Of a stretch of 64,000 nucleotides of DNA, positions 54,747 through 63,856 are shown one piece after another; the first letter of the stretch is position 1; every line of letters begins with the position of its first letter. The position numbers and the translations under genes are program-made. The DNA lies in the NCBI GenBank assembly GCA_009784725.1, contig WQXS01000003.1:88582-152581 (forward strand). Direction: 5' to 3'. Source of the stretch: Oscillospiraceae bacterium (lineage in GTDB: Bacteria > Bacillota > Clostridia > Oscillospirales > Oscillospiraceae). Below the pieces are notes generated by a model. The model was not told where the DNA came from and did not search any database. It was given only the letters and a program-made list of their open reading frames with translations.

Positions 54747-55301
54747 CTATTTCTTATTATCGGTAAATGAACTTTTGACATCCTCAACTACCTCTGTTGC
54801 ATTATCCATAACCGAATTAACCGATTCCTTGCCTAAATCATCACCCGTAAATCTATATCGGACACCGCAAAACAAAGTGTTGACAAAAATAAACGGAGTA
54901 ATCCAAAAAGAAATACATAATAACAAAACAAGAACTAAAACAGGAAGTGAGAATAAATATCTGCCGTCTTTTGATGCTTCAAGGTGATTATTTAAACCTT
55001 TATGAAATAATCTCGTACAGAAATTTCCGAATCTGTTCATCATATCGGAAAAACTTTCTCCGCTGTTATCGTTTCTGTATCCATAATTGTTGTAATTTTC
55101 AGATGAATTTTCGTTTTTTGAAGACGTTTCTGCACCCGAAAAGAATCCTCCGCCTTCCGGAGTTGCTGCCTTTCCTTGACCTTCAAGATAAATCATTGCA
55201 TCAAGAATGTTCCCGTCCGAGTTTTCAAGAGCTTCCTTCGCTTCGGCAAAGGAAACGTTCGCTTTTTCACAAAGTTTTTCGGCTTTTTCAAAATCTGTCA
55301 T
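54747..55301 (-). CDS. DUF4342-like membrane protein with UBA-type N-terminus
   Basis: The 184-residue protein starts with a UBA-like helical domain (about 1-42, KANVSFAEAKEALENSDGNI), then an Asn/Ser/Gly-rich linker, then a segment (about 105-150) with one or two TM helices. This resembles DUF4342 proteins. It is transcribed into the regulator/kinase pair 37 bp later, so it may belong to their stress response. Function unknown. Confidence 0.6.
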   Translation of the reverse strand: MTDFEKAEKLCEKANVSFAEAKEALENSDGNILDAMIYLEGQGKAATPEGGGFFSGAETSSKNENSSENYNNYGYRNDNSGESFSDMMNRFGNFCTRLFHKGLNNHLEASKDGRYLFSLPVLVLVLLLCISFWITPFIFVNTLFCGVRYRFTGDDLGKESVNSVMDNATEVVEDVKSSFTDNKK

Positions 55302-55387
55302 TATGTACCTCTCTTCACAACTTGATGTGATTATAACCTAATAAAATGAAAACACAATTTGTTTAAGATGAAAATAGAATTAAAAAC

Positions 55388-55396
55388 TGATATAAT
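55388..55396 (+). promoter_or_regulatory. Extended -10 promoter before the MFS gene
   Basis: TGA-TATAAT (55388-55396), 41 bp before the GTG start, is an extended -10 element without a good -35. Confidence 0.45.
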
Positions 55397-55437
55397 AACC
55401 GGGCGATGATACCAGTTTAGCATAAAGGAGCATCCAA

Positions 55438-56703
55438 GTGAAGCAGCAGGGCATAAAAAGAGAAGCGGTTACCGTATTGGTTTCCGGAATACTATTTAAC
55501 CTGTCAATACAGGTTCTTTATGTATGGAGCCTGCTTAAGGCCGCTCTTATGAAGCCCGAACCCGGGGGAGGGTGGGGCTGGACCAGCGGACAAGCCGGCT
55601 TGCCTTATACTCTTGCGATAATATTTTTTGCAGTGGGTGTTCTGATAGGGGGCAGGGTTCAGGATAAAACCGGTCCCCGTATCGTTGCAACTGCAGGCGG
55701 TATAATGGTAGGGCTCGGTCTTGTGATTTCAGGGCTCGCAGGAGACAGTCCGCTCGGAGCAGCAGTCGGATACGGTGTTATTACAGGTTTGGGTATAGGC
55801 TTTGGGTACGGAAGTGTCCTGCCTGCATGCCTTAAATGGTTTCATCCAAGTAAAAAAGGATTAATCGGCGGGCTTGTATTAGGCGGCTTCGGACTCGCAT
55901 CGGTACATTACGCATTTATTACAACATTTCTTCGAAGTAATTACGGAATACAGGAAACCTTTATCATTTTAGGCATTGCCGTAACAGTGATATCAGTTTT
56001 AGCTGCTCAGTTTATTAAAAACCCCAAGCCGGAGTATATCCCTGCTTCTCCCGGTAAAGGTGAAGATAAACAAGCTTTATCCCCAAGCTTAGCATCTGTT
56101 GATTTTGGTTGGAGAGAAATGCTGAAAACAAAACGCTTTTACCTTATTTTTATTCTCTTTTTATTCTCGGCATCAATGGGGTTAATGATAATCGGAAACC
56201 TTGCAAGAATTTCAAGTCTTCAGGCAGGAGTATCAAATGCCGCTTTCTTAATTTCATTGGTTGCGGTTGTAAATGCACTGGGAAGAATAATTGGAGGATT
56301 TTTATCCGACAAAATCGGAAGAGTAAATACATTATTTATTGCAATAATATTACAAATGCTTAATATGGCAGGGTTTATTTTCTATCAATGTGTCACAGAA
56401 GTGACAATGGGTTTCATTATTGCGGGCCTTTGCTTCGGAGCGTTCTTAGCGGTATTTCCCGCTCTTACAGCCGATCAGTACGGACTTAAAAACTACGGTG
56501 TAAATTACGGGATAGTATATCTTGCATATGGTCTTGCAGGAACAGTTGCACCGGTGATAGCCGACTATTTCTACATGCAAAACGGGAACTTTACTACTGC
56601 TTATATAATATGCGCAGTTCTAATGGGTTGTATGCTTGCGGTTAACTTAATATTGAAAAAAGAAATAAACGCACAACTTTACACACAAGAACCCGAAGCC
56701 TGA
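55438..56703 (+). CDS. MFS transporter, OFA (oxalate/formate antiporter) family
   Basis: The 421-residue protein has twelve predicted TM helices. It starts at GTG with AAAGGAG seven bases upstream. LIGGRVQDKTGPRIVATAGG near residue 66 and a second-half copy LGRIIGGFLSDKIGR near 280 are the loop 2/3 and 8/9 MFS motifs, and YVWSLLKAAL early on is typical of the OFA group. OFA members carry monocarboxylates such as oxalate, formate or lactate. The substrate is not known here. A terminator overlaps the stop codon. Confidence 0.82.
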   Translation: MKQQGIKREAVTVLVSGILFNLSIQVLYVWSLLKAALMKPEPGGGWGWTSGQAGLPYTLAIIFFAVGVLIGGRVQDKTGPRIVATAGGIMVGLGLVISGLAGDSPLGAAVGYGVITGLGIGFGYGSVLPACLKWFHPSKKGLIGGLVLGGFGLASVHYAFITTFLRSNYGIQETFIILGIAVTVISVLAAQFIKNPKPEYIPASPGKGEDKQALSPSLASVDFGWREMLKTKRFYLIFILFLFSASMGLMIIGNLARISSLQAGVSNAAFLISLVAVVNALGRIIGGFLSDKIGRVNTLFIAIILQMLNMAGFIFYQCVTEVTMGFIIAGLCFGAFLAVFPALTADQYGLKNYGVNYGIVYLAYGLAGTVAPVIADYFYMQNGNFTTAYIICAVLMGCMLAVNLILKKEINAQLYTQEPEA

Positions 56704-56723
56704 CGGCTCTCGGGTTCTTTTTT
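56688..56723 (+). terminator. Rho-independent terminator after the MFS gene
   Basis: AGAACCCGAAGCC (56688-56700) pairs with GGCTCTCGGGTTCT (56705-56718), followed by six T. It includes the MFS stop codon TGA. Confidence 0.85.
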
Positions 56724-56770
56724 ATCTATTTTTCTGTTGATACTTGATAGTGTTATATAGATTTACCGGA

Positions 56771-57001
56771 TTATTCTCCGTCATCTACAGTGATATCAAC
56801 AGATTTTACTGCTTCGCCTGAAACCGCTTCGGGTTTCGGTACTCCGCGATCCCAGAAACTAACAGTGAAAACATCAACTATTGCATTTTCATCGGAAACG
56901 TTATTTTCATTTACGGGATTGCTTTCATTACGAAGCTTTTCGTCGGGTCTGCTTACATTTTGCACGTGTGCCGACGCATTAAAATTAACATTGCTTACCA
57001 T
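56771..57001 (-). CDS. Small protein of unknown function
   Basis: The 76-residue protein is rich in Asn, Val and acidic residues and has no TM helix or Cys. A perfect GGAGG eight bases before the ATG supports translation. The middle has VDVFTVSFWDRGVPKPE. I know no family. It is alone between the terminator of the MFS gene and the receiver gene. Confidence 0.5.
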   Translation of the reverse strand: MVSNVNFNASAHVQNVSRPDEKLRNESNPVNENNVSDENAIVDVFTVSFWDRGVPKPEAVSGEAVKSVDITVDDGE

Positions 57002-57177
57002 TGTAATTACCTCCTTGTGACACGCCCTACATCCTTGTATGTTTATGCCGTTTTAGGTGAATAGTATATTGATAACTATCTCCTACTCGTTTTATCGGAA
57101 CATTTGCCTGTAAACTTAAGCTTTTTCGTATAAAAATTCTAATTTTTGTGAATAATTTTACGAAATCAACTATAAAA

Positions 57178-57621
57178 TCAGCCTTCAGAATTTTTCATCC
57201 ATGACTCAATTTCTGCGCTGAGCAATTTAATTTGCTTGAGCTGCTTTACAATCCGCATTTGAATACCGACACGCAGTTCAACAATCAGCGGGTCAAAGGG
57301 TTTATTTATATAATCGTCAGCACCCATTAGCAAACCTTTTTTCTCATCATCCACATTATTAAGAGCGGTGAGAAAAACTACAGGGATTTCTCTTGTTTCC
57401 CATGCATCTCTTAGTGCCTTTATAACCTGGTAACCATCCATGCGCGGAAGAACAATATCAAGTAAAATCAAGTCGGGCAACTCTGATTTTGCAATTTCCA
57501 AACCTGTTTGTCCGTCTTTTGCCACATGAAGCTCGTATTTTTCCCCGAGAATATCGGTTAGAACTGCAATATTCAGCTCACTGTCTTCTACAATAAGAAT
57601 GCTGTTTTCTTTTTCTGACAT
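57178..57621 (-). CDS. Single-domain response regulator (REC)
   Basis: The protein (147 residues from ATG 57621, with GGGGGGA nine bases upstream) has a receiver with acidic pair near residue 10, Asp55 in LILLDIVLPRMDG and Lys in DDYINKPFDP near 105, plus a short helical tail. It has no output domain. It resembles the N-terminal receivers of the soluble hybrid kinases in this window and could take phosphate from the HPt of the kinase at 58240-60912. Confidence 0.9.
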   Translation of the reverse strand: MSEKENSILIVEDSELNIAVLTDILGEKYELHVAKDGQTGLEIAKSELPDLILLDIVLPRMDGYQVIKALRDAWETREIPVVFLTALNNVDDEKKGLLMGADDYINKPFDPLIVELRVGIQMRIVKQLKQIKLLSAEIESWMKNSEG

Positions 57622-57726
57622 CAATAAATCCCCCCAATAAAATAACGTCATAATTTATAATATATTATATTCCTCTTAATGACGAAAAGCAATGTAAACA
57701 ATTACAAATTTTAAGCTGCAGATTGA

Positions 57727-58164
57727 TTATCGTCTTTTACGGCCTGAAAGTTGTAATTTTGCGACCCCTTTAATGGATTCTTCTTCAATATCTTCATTCG
57801 GAAGCGGCTTAGGTTTACTTAGCGGAGCGTCCGGCTGTAATGCTTTTATTAACTCATTTTTGCATCCGGCACACATTCTCCCGGTATTAATGGGTTTTTT
57901 GCATGACTCACATTTTAAGATACCGCCGTTATACCCGTTTTCATCACCTACAAGAAGCCGTTCTTCTTTTAACAGATACATAATTGCTTTGCGTGCAACA
58001 CCGGTTGCATCCGCAACCTCTTCAATGCCCGCCTTGTCGTGCTCATAAAGATAGTCTCTTACCTTAAAAAAATCCAAATCAAGCTGCATCAAACAGTCCT
58101 TGCATATCTTGCTGCCGTAACTTTGAAAAGGCATCCTGCAAAAATCACATTGCTTTACATCCAT
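57727..58164 (-). CDS. YvyF-like zinc-ribbon protein (TIGR03826 flagellar-type)
   Basis: The protein has 145 residues from ATG 58164 (an ATG at 58176 adds four) with an N-terminal pair CDFC...CKDC (about 5-26), a helix-turn-helix-like region (EEVADATGVARKAIMYLLKE) and a second pair CESC...CAGC (about 85-102). This matches the YvyF/TIGR03826 group usually found in flagellar operons near flgM. No other flagellar gene is in the window. It lies between the lone receiver and a hybrid kinase, all on the minus strand. Confidence 0.7.
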   Translation of the reverse strand: MDVKQCDFCRMPFQSYGSKICKDCLMQLDLDFFKVRDYLYEHDKAGIEEVADATGVARKAIMYLLKEERLLVGDENGYNGGILKCESCKKPINTGRMCAGCKNELIKALQPDAPLSKPKPLPNEDIEEESIKGVAKLQLSGRKRR

Positions 58165-58239
58165 ATTTATGACCATACCTTTCTTTAGACGTCCGGCTTA
58201 AAACTATCATATTTTAATATAATCAATATCAGTTCCGGT

Positions 58240-60912
58240 TTACATTTCATCTTGCTCCATAAGATTTTGCCTTACGTTAACGAGTTCATCGGCAGCATGG
58301 GTGAAATCAAAATTTTCAACATAATTTGCGAGACTCTCTGCTCCGGGTATTGTGCGTATATCATCAAGGATATACATACACTCCGGTTTTCTTGCTTTAA
58401 GCAGTGGTTCAAGCTCATCGATAAGTTCAAGCATCCTCTTTGTATCGGTTAACTTAACCGGCTCGGCTTCTCCCGATTCGTTTTCAGTCTGCGACAGTTT
58501 TTCCAGAACAAGCTTGAGCTCTGTTTCCAGTGCATGGAGATGCGATTCATTAATATACTGCTCTCCCTTACTGAGCATATCTTCTACACCTGCAGCTGTT
58601 TTCTGAAGATGTGTTTCATTAATTTGACCTGCATTACTTTTTAGTGTATGTGTCAGCCTATGAGCCTGTTTGATATCACCGTTTTTTATTGCAAGGTTGA
58701 TATTATTGAATGTCTGCTTATTATTTTTCGCAAAATAACGCTGAAGCTGTTTTAATGATTCATCTCCTTCTTCAGCTTGCTGCTGCTGATCAATCTCTGT
58801 GACATTTACTACCGGAAGATATTTTATCAAACATTTCCATAATTCCTGTGAAGTAAACGGCTTACCCAGATAATCGGGGATTCCGCTTTTTTTATAGATA
58901 TCCAAATCATTTGACATAACGTTTGCGGTTAAGGCAATTATAGGGGTTTTAACTCCAAGTCCTGTAATTATGCTTGCGGCTTCAAGGCCGTCCATCACGG
59001 GCATATGAATATCCATAAATATCAAGTCAAACAGGTCTTCACCGGCTTCGAGCCGTTTACTGATAATATCAACGCCTTCTTTTCCGTCAATTGCAACCAC
59101 TACATTTAAACCAACCCGTGCAAGATGCTCACGTATGACCTGACGGTTAAGTCCGTTATCCTCACATACTAAAATTTCTCCGTTAAAATCGGGTTTTTGA
59201 AGGTCGTTGAGAATAACTCTTTCAGAAGGCACATCGGATGAATCAACCAATCCAAATGTAATATCAAAGCTGAATTTGCTGCCTGTATCGGGTGTGCTTT
59301 CAACTTTCAACGTACCACCCATAAGCTCAATTATATTCTTGGTTATCGCAAGACCGAGTCCGGTACCTCCGTATCTGCGTGTTACACTGTCGTCCGCTTG
59401 CATAAACGGCTCGAATATTCTTGCTATCTGCTCAGGCTCCATGCCGATTCCGCTGTCACTTACTTCAAAGCTTACCGTTGCATGATCATCTTCAATATTA
59501 TTAACGGATGCAAGGAGCTTAACGGTTCCTTCACTTGTGAACTTAACAGCGTTTGACAAAAGGTTCATAAATATCTGACGCAGCCGGACAGGATCTCCAA
59601 GAAGTTTTTTACCCGCAATGGGTTCGGTATAGCAAAAAAGTGTAATACCCTTTTCATCAAACTTAGGTAAAATCGCAGATTGGCACTGTGCAGCAACATC
59701 TTCCAAATCGAAGGGGATATTTTCAAGAACCATTTTATCCGACTCAATTTTCGCACTGTCCAGTATATCGTTAATAATATTAAGCAGCCACTTTCCGTTA
59801 TCTGCAATGCTTACAAGGTATTGCTTCGTTTTTTCAGAAATATCATCATCCTGAGCAAGCTCGGAAAATCCAATTATACTGTTCATAGGTGTTCTGATTT
59901 CATGGCTCATGTTTGCAAGGAAAATTGATTTGCTCTTGTTTGCCGCCTCCGCATCATCACGTGCCTGAAGAAGCCCGTCATGGGATTTTTTCAACTGTCT
60001 GTCAACATTTCTTGTGAGAATTACTGCTATAATTATACATAATACAAGGATAGCCATCGTAGTCATAATACCGATAACAAAGAGCAGAAATATTTTACTG
60101 TCGTCTTCCATTGTATAGTAACCGATAAATATCATTCCGATTACTTCATCATCTACTGTGAGCAACGGTGAAACAAAAGCGAGAACATTGTCACCCCATA
60201 TATTTTCATTTCCGATATATATATCGCCGTTTAACACTGTAGTGCTTATGTGCTGCGGAGCTTTTTCGCCTAAAGCATATGTTCCGTTTTCATCAACAAG
60301 GGTAGTGGAAATACGTTCATCAAGTGAAAAAACGCTTATTTCACATCCGGTCAAATCCTTTAATCTGTGAGCGAATTCCTGAATATCCAACCTGAAACCC
60401 AATGACAGAAAACCTATTACATTCATTTCATCATCATGTATCGGAGCACCTGCATAAACACCGAGACGGATGACGGGTCCTTGAGTGATAAACGATTCAC
60501 TGTATCCGCTCATTGCCCTGATTATATGGGGTTGGTGAGAAACGTTGTCGCCGTATGTTTCAGGAGCATGTGTTCTGGTTATGACATAACCGTTGCTGTC
60601 TACAATGTTACAAAAGTCAATTTCGGTCATGGTTTTTAATGCCATTGCCATATAAATAATGCCTTCGCGGTCATTATTTTCAATTGCCTCAATCAAATCA
60701 GGGTTTGTCACCATTCCGAATGCGGCAACCTGTGCTTTAATTCGCATTTCTTCGAACTCATTTTCCATTATCCTTACAGCCGCTTCGATTTTGCTGATTT
60801 TAGTATCATTGAGTTCTCTGCTGTAAAGCATCATTGAAGATATAAGTACCGCAACACCGCACCCGACGGTCAGCGCAATCATTGATATAAAGATTTTGTT
60901 TCTGATTTTCAT
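58240..60912 (-). CDS. Membrane hybrid kinase (Cache-HisKA-HATPase-REC-HPt)
   Basis: The 890-residue kinase has a TM helix (about 7-30), a Cache-type outside domain (about 35-270), a second TM helix (about 275-298), HisKA (His337), HATPase (DSGIGM, GTGLGLA), REC (Asp634), HPt (His755) and the shared C-terminal module (LIDELEPLLKARKPEC, IPGAESLANYVENFDF). It is a close paralogue of the kinases at 43-49 kb, so the family has spread to this place too. The linked receiver and YvyF-like genes follow downstream. Confidence 0.88.
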   Translation of the reverse strand: MKIRNKIFISMIALTVGCGVAVLISSMMLYSRELNDTKISKIEAAVRIMENEFEEMRIKAQVAAFGMVTNPDLIEAIENNDREGIIYMAMALKTMTEIDFCNIVDSNGYVITRTHAPETYGDNVSHQPHIIRAMSGYSESFITQGPVIRLGVYAGAPIHDDEMNVIGFLSLGFRLDIQEFAHRLKDLTGCEISVFSLDERISTTLVDENGTYALGEKAPQHISTTVLNGDIYIGNENIWGDNVLAFVSPLLTVDDEVIGMIFIGYYTMEDDSKIFLLFVIGIMTTMAILVLCIIIAVILTRNVDRQLKKSHDGLLQARDDAEAANKSKSIFLANMSHEIRTPMNSIIGFSELAQDDDISEKTKQYLVSIADNGKWLLNIINDILDSAKIESDKMVLENIPFDLEDVAAQCQSAILPKFDEKGITLFCYTEPIAGKKLLGDPVRLRQIFMNLLSNAVKFTSEGTVKLLASVNNIEDDHATVSFEVSDSGIGMEPEQIARIFEPFMQADDSVTRRYGGTGLGLAITKNIIELMGGTLKVESTPDTGSKFSFDITFGLVDSSDVPSERVILNDLQKPDFNGEILVCEDNGLNRQVIREHLARVGLNVVVAIDGKEGVDIISKRLEAGEDLFDLIFMDIHMPVMDGLEAASIITGLGVKTPIIALTANVMSNDLDIYKKSGIPDYLGKPFTSQELWKCLIKYLPVVNVTEIDQQQQAEEGDESLKQLQRYFAKNNKQTFNNINLAIKNGDIKQAHRLTHTLKSNAGQINETHLQKTAAGVEDMLSKGEQYINESHLHALETELKLVLEKLSQTENESGEAEPVKLTDTKRMLELIDELEPLLKARKPECMYILDDIRTIPGAESLANYVENFDFTHAADELVNVRQNLMEQDEM

Positions 60913-61275
60913 TACTTACTCCGCTGCTTCACGGCAAGCAATCCGTCACCGTGACTGCCTTACCAATCTGTCTCCCATTATAATAGTATTCATACGTTAC
61001 AGCAAGCCTTTTAAGCAAACCGGGCAGTAAAGCGGGCAGTAAAGCGGCAAACTTATACAGAATGGTAATGAATTAGAAATTTATAAACATTCATTTGAAA
61101 CTACGGATTGCCTTTAATTATATTTATGTTACTATTAATAAATGCGAGAATTATTTAACCGGAGTTCCATATACCGGTGCGATACATGCCGGAGCAGCAA
61201 TACCGGAGTACCAATGCCGGAGTACACATACAATGAATTGCAAAGCAGCGGGCCGGTCAAAATAGAAAGGTTGTT
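60913..61275. other. Intergenic region with promoter and two tandem repeats
   Basis: CGGGCAGTAAAG occurs twice in tandem at 61021-61044. A promoter for the U32 gene is likely: TTGCCT (61108-61113), 16 bases, TACTAT (61130-61135). Five copies of a 14-15 bp unit follow at 61157-61227. Otherwise non-coding. Confidence 0.55.
61157..61227 (+). repeat. Five tandem 14-bp repeats upstream of the U32 gene
   Basis: Units start at 61157, 61171, 61186, 61200 and 61214 and follow AT(A/G)CCGGAGTACCA with variations; one unit is 15 bp. They would lie in the 5' leader if the predicted promoter is used. Confidence 0.75.
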
Positions 61276-62520
61276 ATGAAAAAACCCGAACTTTTATCTC
61301 CAGCCGGAGATATTGAAAGGCTAAAAGTTGCCTTTGCCTATGGAGCAGACTCTGTTTACCTGGGCGGAGAAGCCTTTGGTATGCGGTCAAAAGCAGGTAA
61401 CTTCACAATGGAGCAGATAGAAGAAGGAATCAAGCATGCTCATTCTCTAAATAAAAAGGTCTATATAACGGTTAATATCTGTGCTCACAATGAAGATTTA
61501 GCTAAAATGGAAAAGTATTTTAAAGAGCTTGAAAGTTTAAAAGCAGATGCAGTTATAGTTTCCGACCTTGGTGTTTTTGATTTAGCAAAGAAAGTTGCAC
61601 CAAATACCGATATTCATATATCCACACAAGCTAACACTACAAATTATGCCTCCGTTGATTTTTGGCGGCGTCTCGGAGCACAGCGTGTGATTCTCGCAAG
61701 AGAGTTGCGTCTTACGGAAATAAATGAAATAAAAACGAAGGTACCGGATATAGAGCTTGAAACTTTTGTACATGGCTCTATGTGTATGGCATATTCCGGG
61801 CGGTGCCTTATAAGCAATTTCATGAATTACAGGGATGCTAACAGAGGCCACTGCAGCCAGCCGTGCAGATGGAGTTATATGCTTGTTGAAGAAAAGTCGG
61901 GCGATGCTATCCCGGTATATGAGGATGAGCATGGCGCATATATCTTCAGCTCCAAGGATTTAAACATGATTACCCGCATCCCGGACCTTGTTAATGCAGG
62001 TATTGACAGTTATAAAATAGAGGGCCGCATGAAGTCTTCATACTATGTCGGTATCGTCACAAAAATATATCGTGAAGCAATAGATGATTATTTCACCGAC
62101 CCAGGGCTTTACAGCAGTAAAATACCGTATTATCAAAGCGAACTTTCTAAAATGAGTCATAGGGAATATACAACAGGTTTTTACTACGGCAAAATTACAG
62201 GTGATGACCACGCTTATAATGACTCCGAGCAAGTCAGGATTCAGGACTATCTTGCAATAGTCAACAGTTAGGATGAAAGTACCGGGTTTTGTGTAATAGA
62301 ACAACGTAATAAATTTGATATCGGTGAGCAAATCGATATCATCAGGGCATCAGGCGAAATTTACTCACAGGAAATTAAAATCATGCTTGACGAAAAGGGA
62401 ACCGGTATTTCATCCGCCCCGCACCCAAAGCAAAAAATCCAACTAAAAGTCGACATACCCGTAAAGCAATATGACATGCTCAGAAGAAGCGTTACCTGCG
62501 ATAATGATAATGAGGTTTAA
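61276..62520 (+). pseudogene. Peptidase U32 family protein interrupted by in-frame TAG
   Basis: The first 331 residues (KPELLSPAGDIERLKVAFAY, FVHGSMCMAYSGRC, NRGHCSQPCRW) are a typical U32 domain with its conserved cysteines. TAG at 62269-62271 stops the frame. The same frame continues directly with DESTGFCVIEQRNKFDIGEQ and ends RRSVTC...TAA at 62520, which is the U32 C-terminal domain. Together they make a normal 414-codon gene with one amber codon. It is a nonsense mutation, a sequencing error or a read-through case. U32 proteins take part in tRNA or rRNA hydroxylation or in collagen breakdown. Confidence 0.85.
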
Positions 62521-62634
62521 TTAATAAATCGAGCAATAGAGCATAAAATACTCAAATTTTCTGCAATAATATGACATACCCTTGTCATATTATTGTGCTA
62601 TAATCATTTCTACTAATAACATGGCGGTGAAACT

Positions 62635-63537
62635 ATGCAGATAAACAGAATACTGGAAATTGTATATATTTTACTAAATCAAAAGACAACTACAGCAAAG
62701 CAGCTGGCGGAGCGTTTTTCGGTATCTCAGCGTACCATATATCGGGATATCGATACACTCAGTATTGCGGGGATACCGGTGTATACAGAAAAAGGTAAAG
62801 GCGGCGGTATCAGTCTGCTCCCCGAGTTTGTATTAAGCAAGTCTATTCTAAGCGACAATGAACAAAATGAAATCCTCTCCGCTCTTCAAGGTTTAACGAA
62901 TATGGGTACCGTTGATTCGGATCACGCTCTGCAGAAATTATCTGCTGTGTTCAGTAAATCGGTTACAAAATGGCTGGAGGTCGATTTTTCTGATTGGAGT
63001 TACTCCAATGCAAAAATATTTTATGACTTAAAGACCGCAATACTCGAACACCGGATAATTGAGTTTGAATATTACAGTGCCGCAGGCGAAATGACACATC
63101 GGCGCATAGAACCGGTGCAATTATGGTTTAAGTCAAAATATTGGTATATAAAAGGATTCTGCCTTAAACGGCAGAATGTAAGGCTTTTTAAACTGACACG
63201 CATACGGGAACTGCAACTGACAAATGAAAAATTCGAACCTCGTAATCTTCTTGAAGCACCACCCGAACCGGAGTCTGAAAAAACAGAATCTCAAGTCGTC
63301 GAAATAATACTGAAAATAAATAAAAAAATGGCTCACCGTGTGCTAGATGAATGGAGTGACCGCCACGCAACAAAACTTCCGGACGGCAATTACAAAATCA
63401 TAATCACAATGCCCGAAGACGAATGGCTATACAGAACCATACTATCCTACGGCGAATACATAGAAGTCCTTCACCCGCCATCCTTACGTGAAAACATAAA
63501 AGAAAAAGCAAAATCCATTATCAAAAATAACTCATAA
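62635..63537 (+). CDS. WYL-domain transcriptional regulator (YafY type)
   Basis: The 300-residue regulator has an N-terminal HTH_11 domain (about 5-58, TAKQLAERFSVSQRTIYRDI), a WYL domain (about 130-210, with IEFEYYSAAGE and KYWYIKGFCLKRQ) and a C-terminal WCX extension. WYL proteins bind DNA and often sense nucleic acids or small ligands. GGCGGTGA precedes the ATG. It lies 114 bp after the U32 gene and has no clear partner gene in the window. Confidence 0.85.
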   Translation: MQINRILEIVYILLNQKTTTAKQLAERFSVSQRTIYRDIDTLSIAGIPVYTEKGKGGGISLLPEFVLSKSILSDNEQNEILSALQGLTNMGTVDSDHALQKLSAVFSKSVTKWLEVDFSDWSYSNAKIFYDLKTAILEHRIIEFEYYSAAGEMTHRRIEPVQLWFKSKYWYIKGFCLKRQNVRLFKLTRIRELQLTNEKFEPRNLLEAPPEPESEKTESQVVEIILKINKKMAHRVLDEWSDRHATKLPDGNYKIIITMPEDEWLYRTILSYGEYIEVLHPPSLRENIKEKAKSIIKNNS

Positions 63538-63856
63538 GTCATAATTTTTACACAAAGAAGAGAAATAGAAGAAAAATCGACAGGAAACGCAACACAGAAT
63601 TAACAAACAGGCATCGGTTTCAGCTACTATTGATAAATAAAATTAATCAAGGAAAAATCACAAAATATTATTTAAAGACATTTACATGTGAGATTGTTTG
63701 ATGTAATATAATTTAAAATGAATACCCTACACTTCTTGAAAGCTTACGTTCCTACGTAGGTGATTGATGTAGAGAGTGCGGGGTGTTTGTTTTCGTTTAC
63801 TTTCCTTATAGACTGGTATATAATGAAGTATACTAAGAAAGGCAGGTGTATCTTAT
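63538..63856. other. Intergenic region with hairpin and promoter
   Basis: A long stem joins ACCCTACACTTCT (63724-63736) to AGAGTGCGGGGT (63773-63784), with the palindrome CCTACGTAGG (63751-63760) in the loop, followed by a T-rich run. After it TTTACT (63796-63801), 17 bases, TATAAT (63819-63824) form a promoter for the gene at 63857. The rest is AT-rich with nothing that I recognise. Confidence 0.5.

Noticed and set aside
61157..61227. CRISPR-like array upstream of U32
   Set aside because: The units are contiguous 14-15 bp copies with no unique spacers, and no cas genes are present.
61276..62520. TAG read as pyrrolysine
   Set aside because: No pyrrolysine genes are in view, TAG ends another gene in the window, and U32 proteins are not known to need it.
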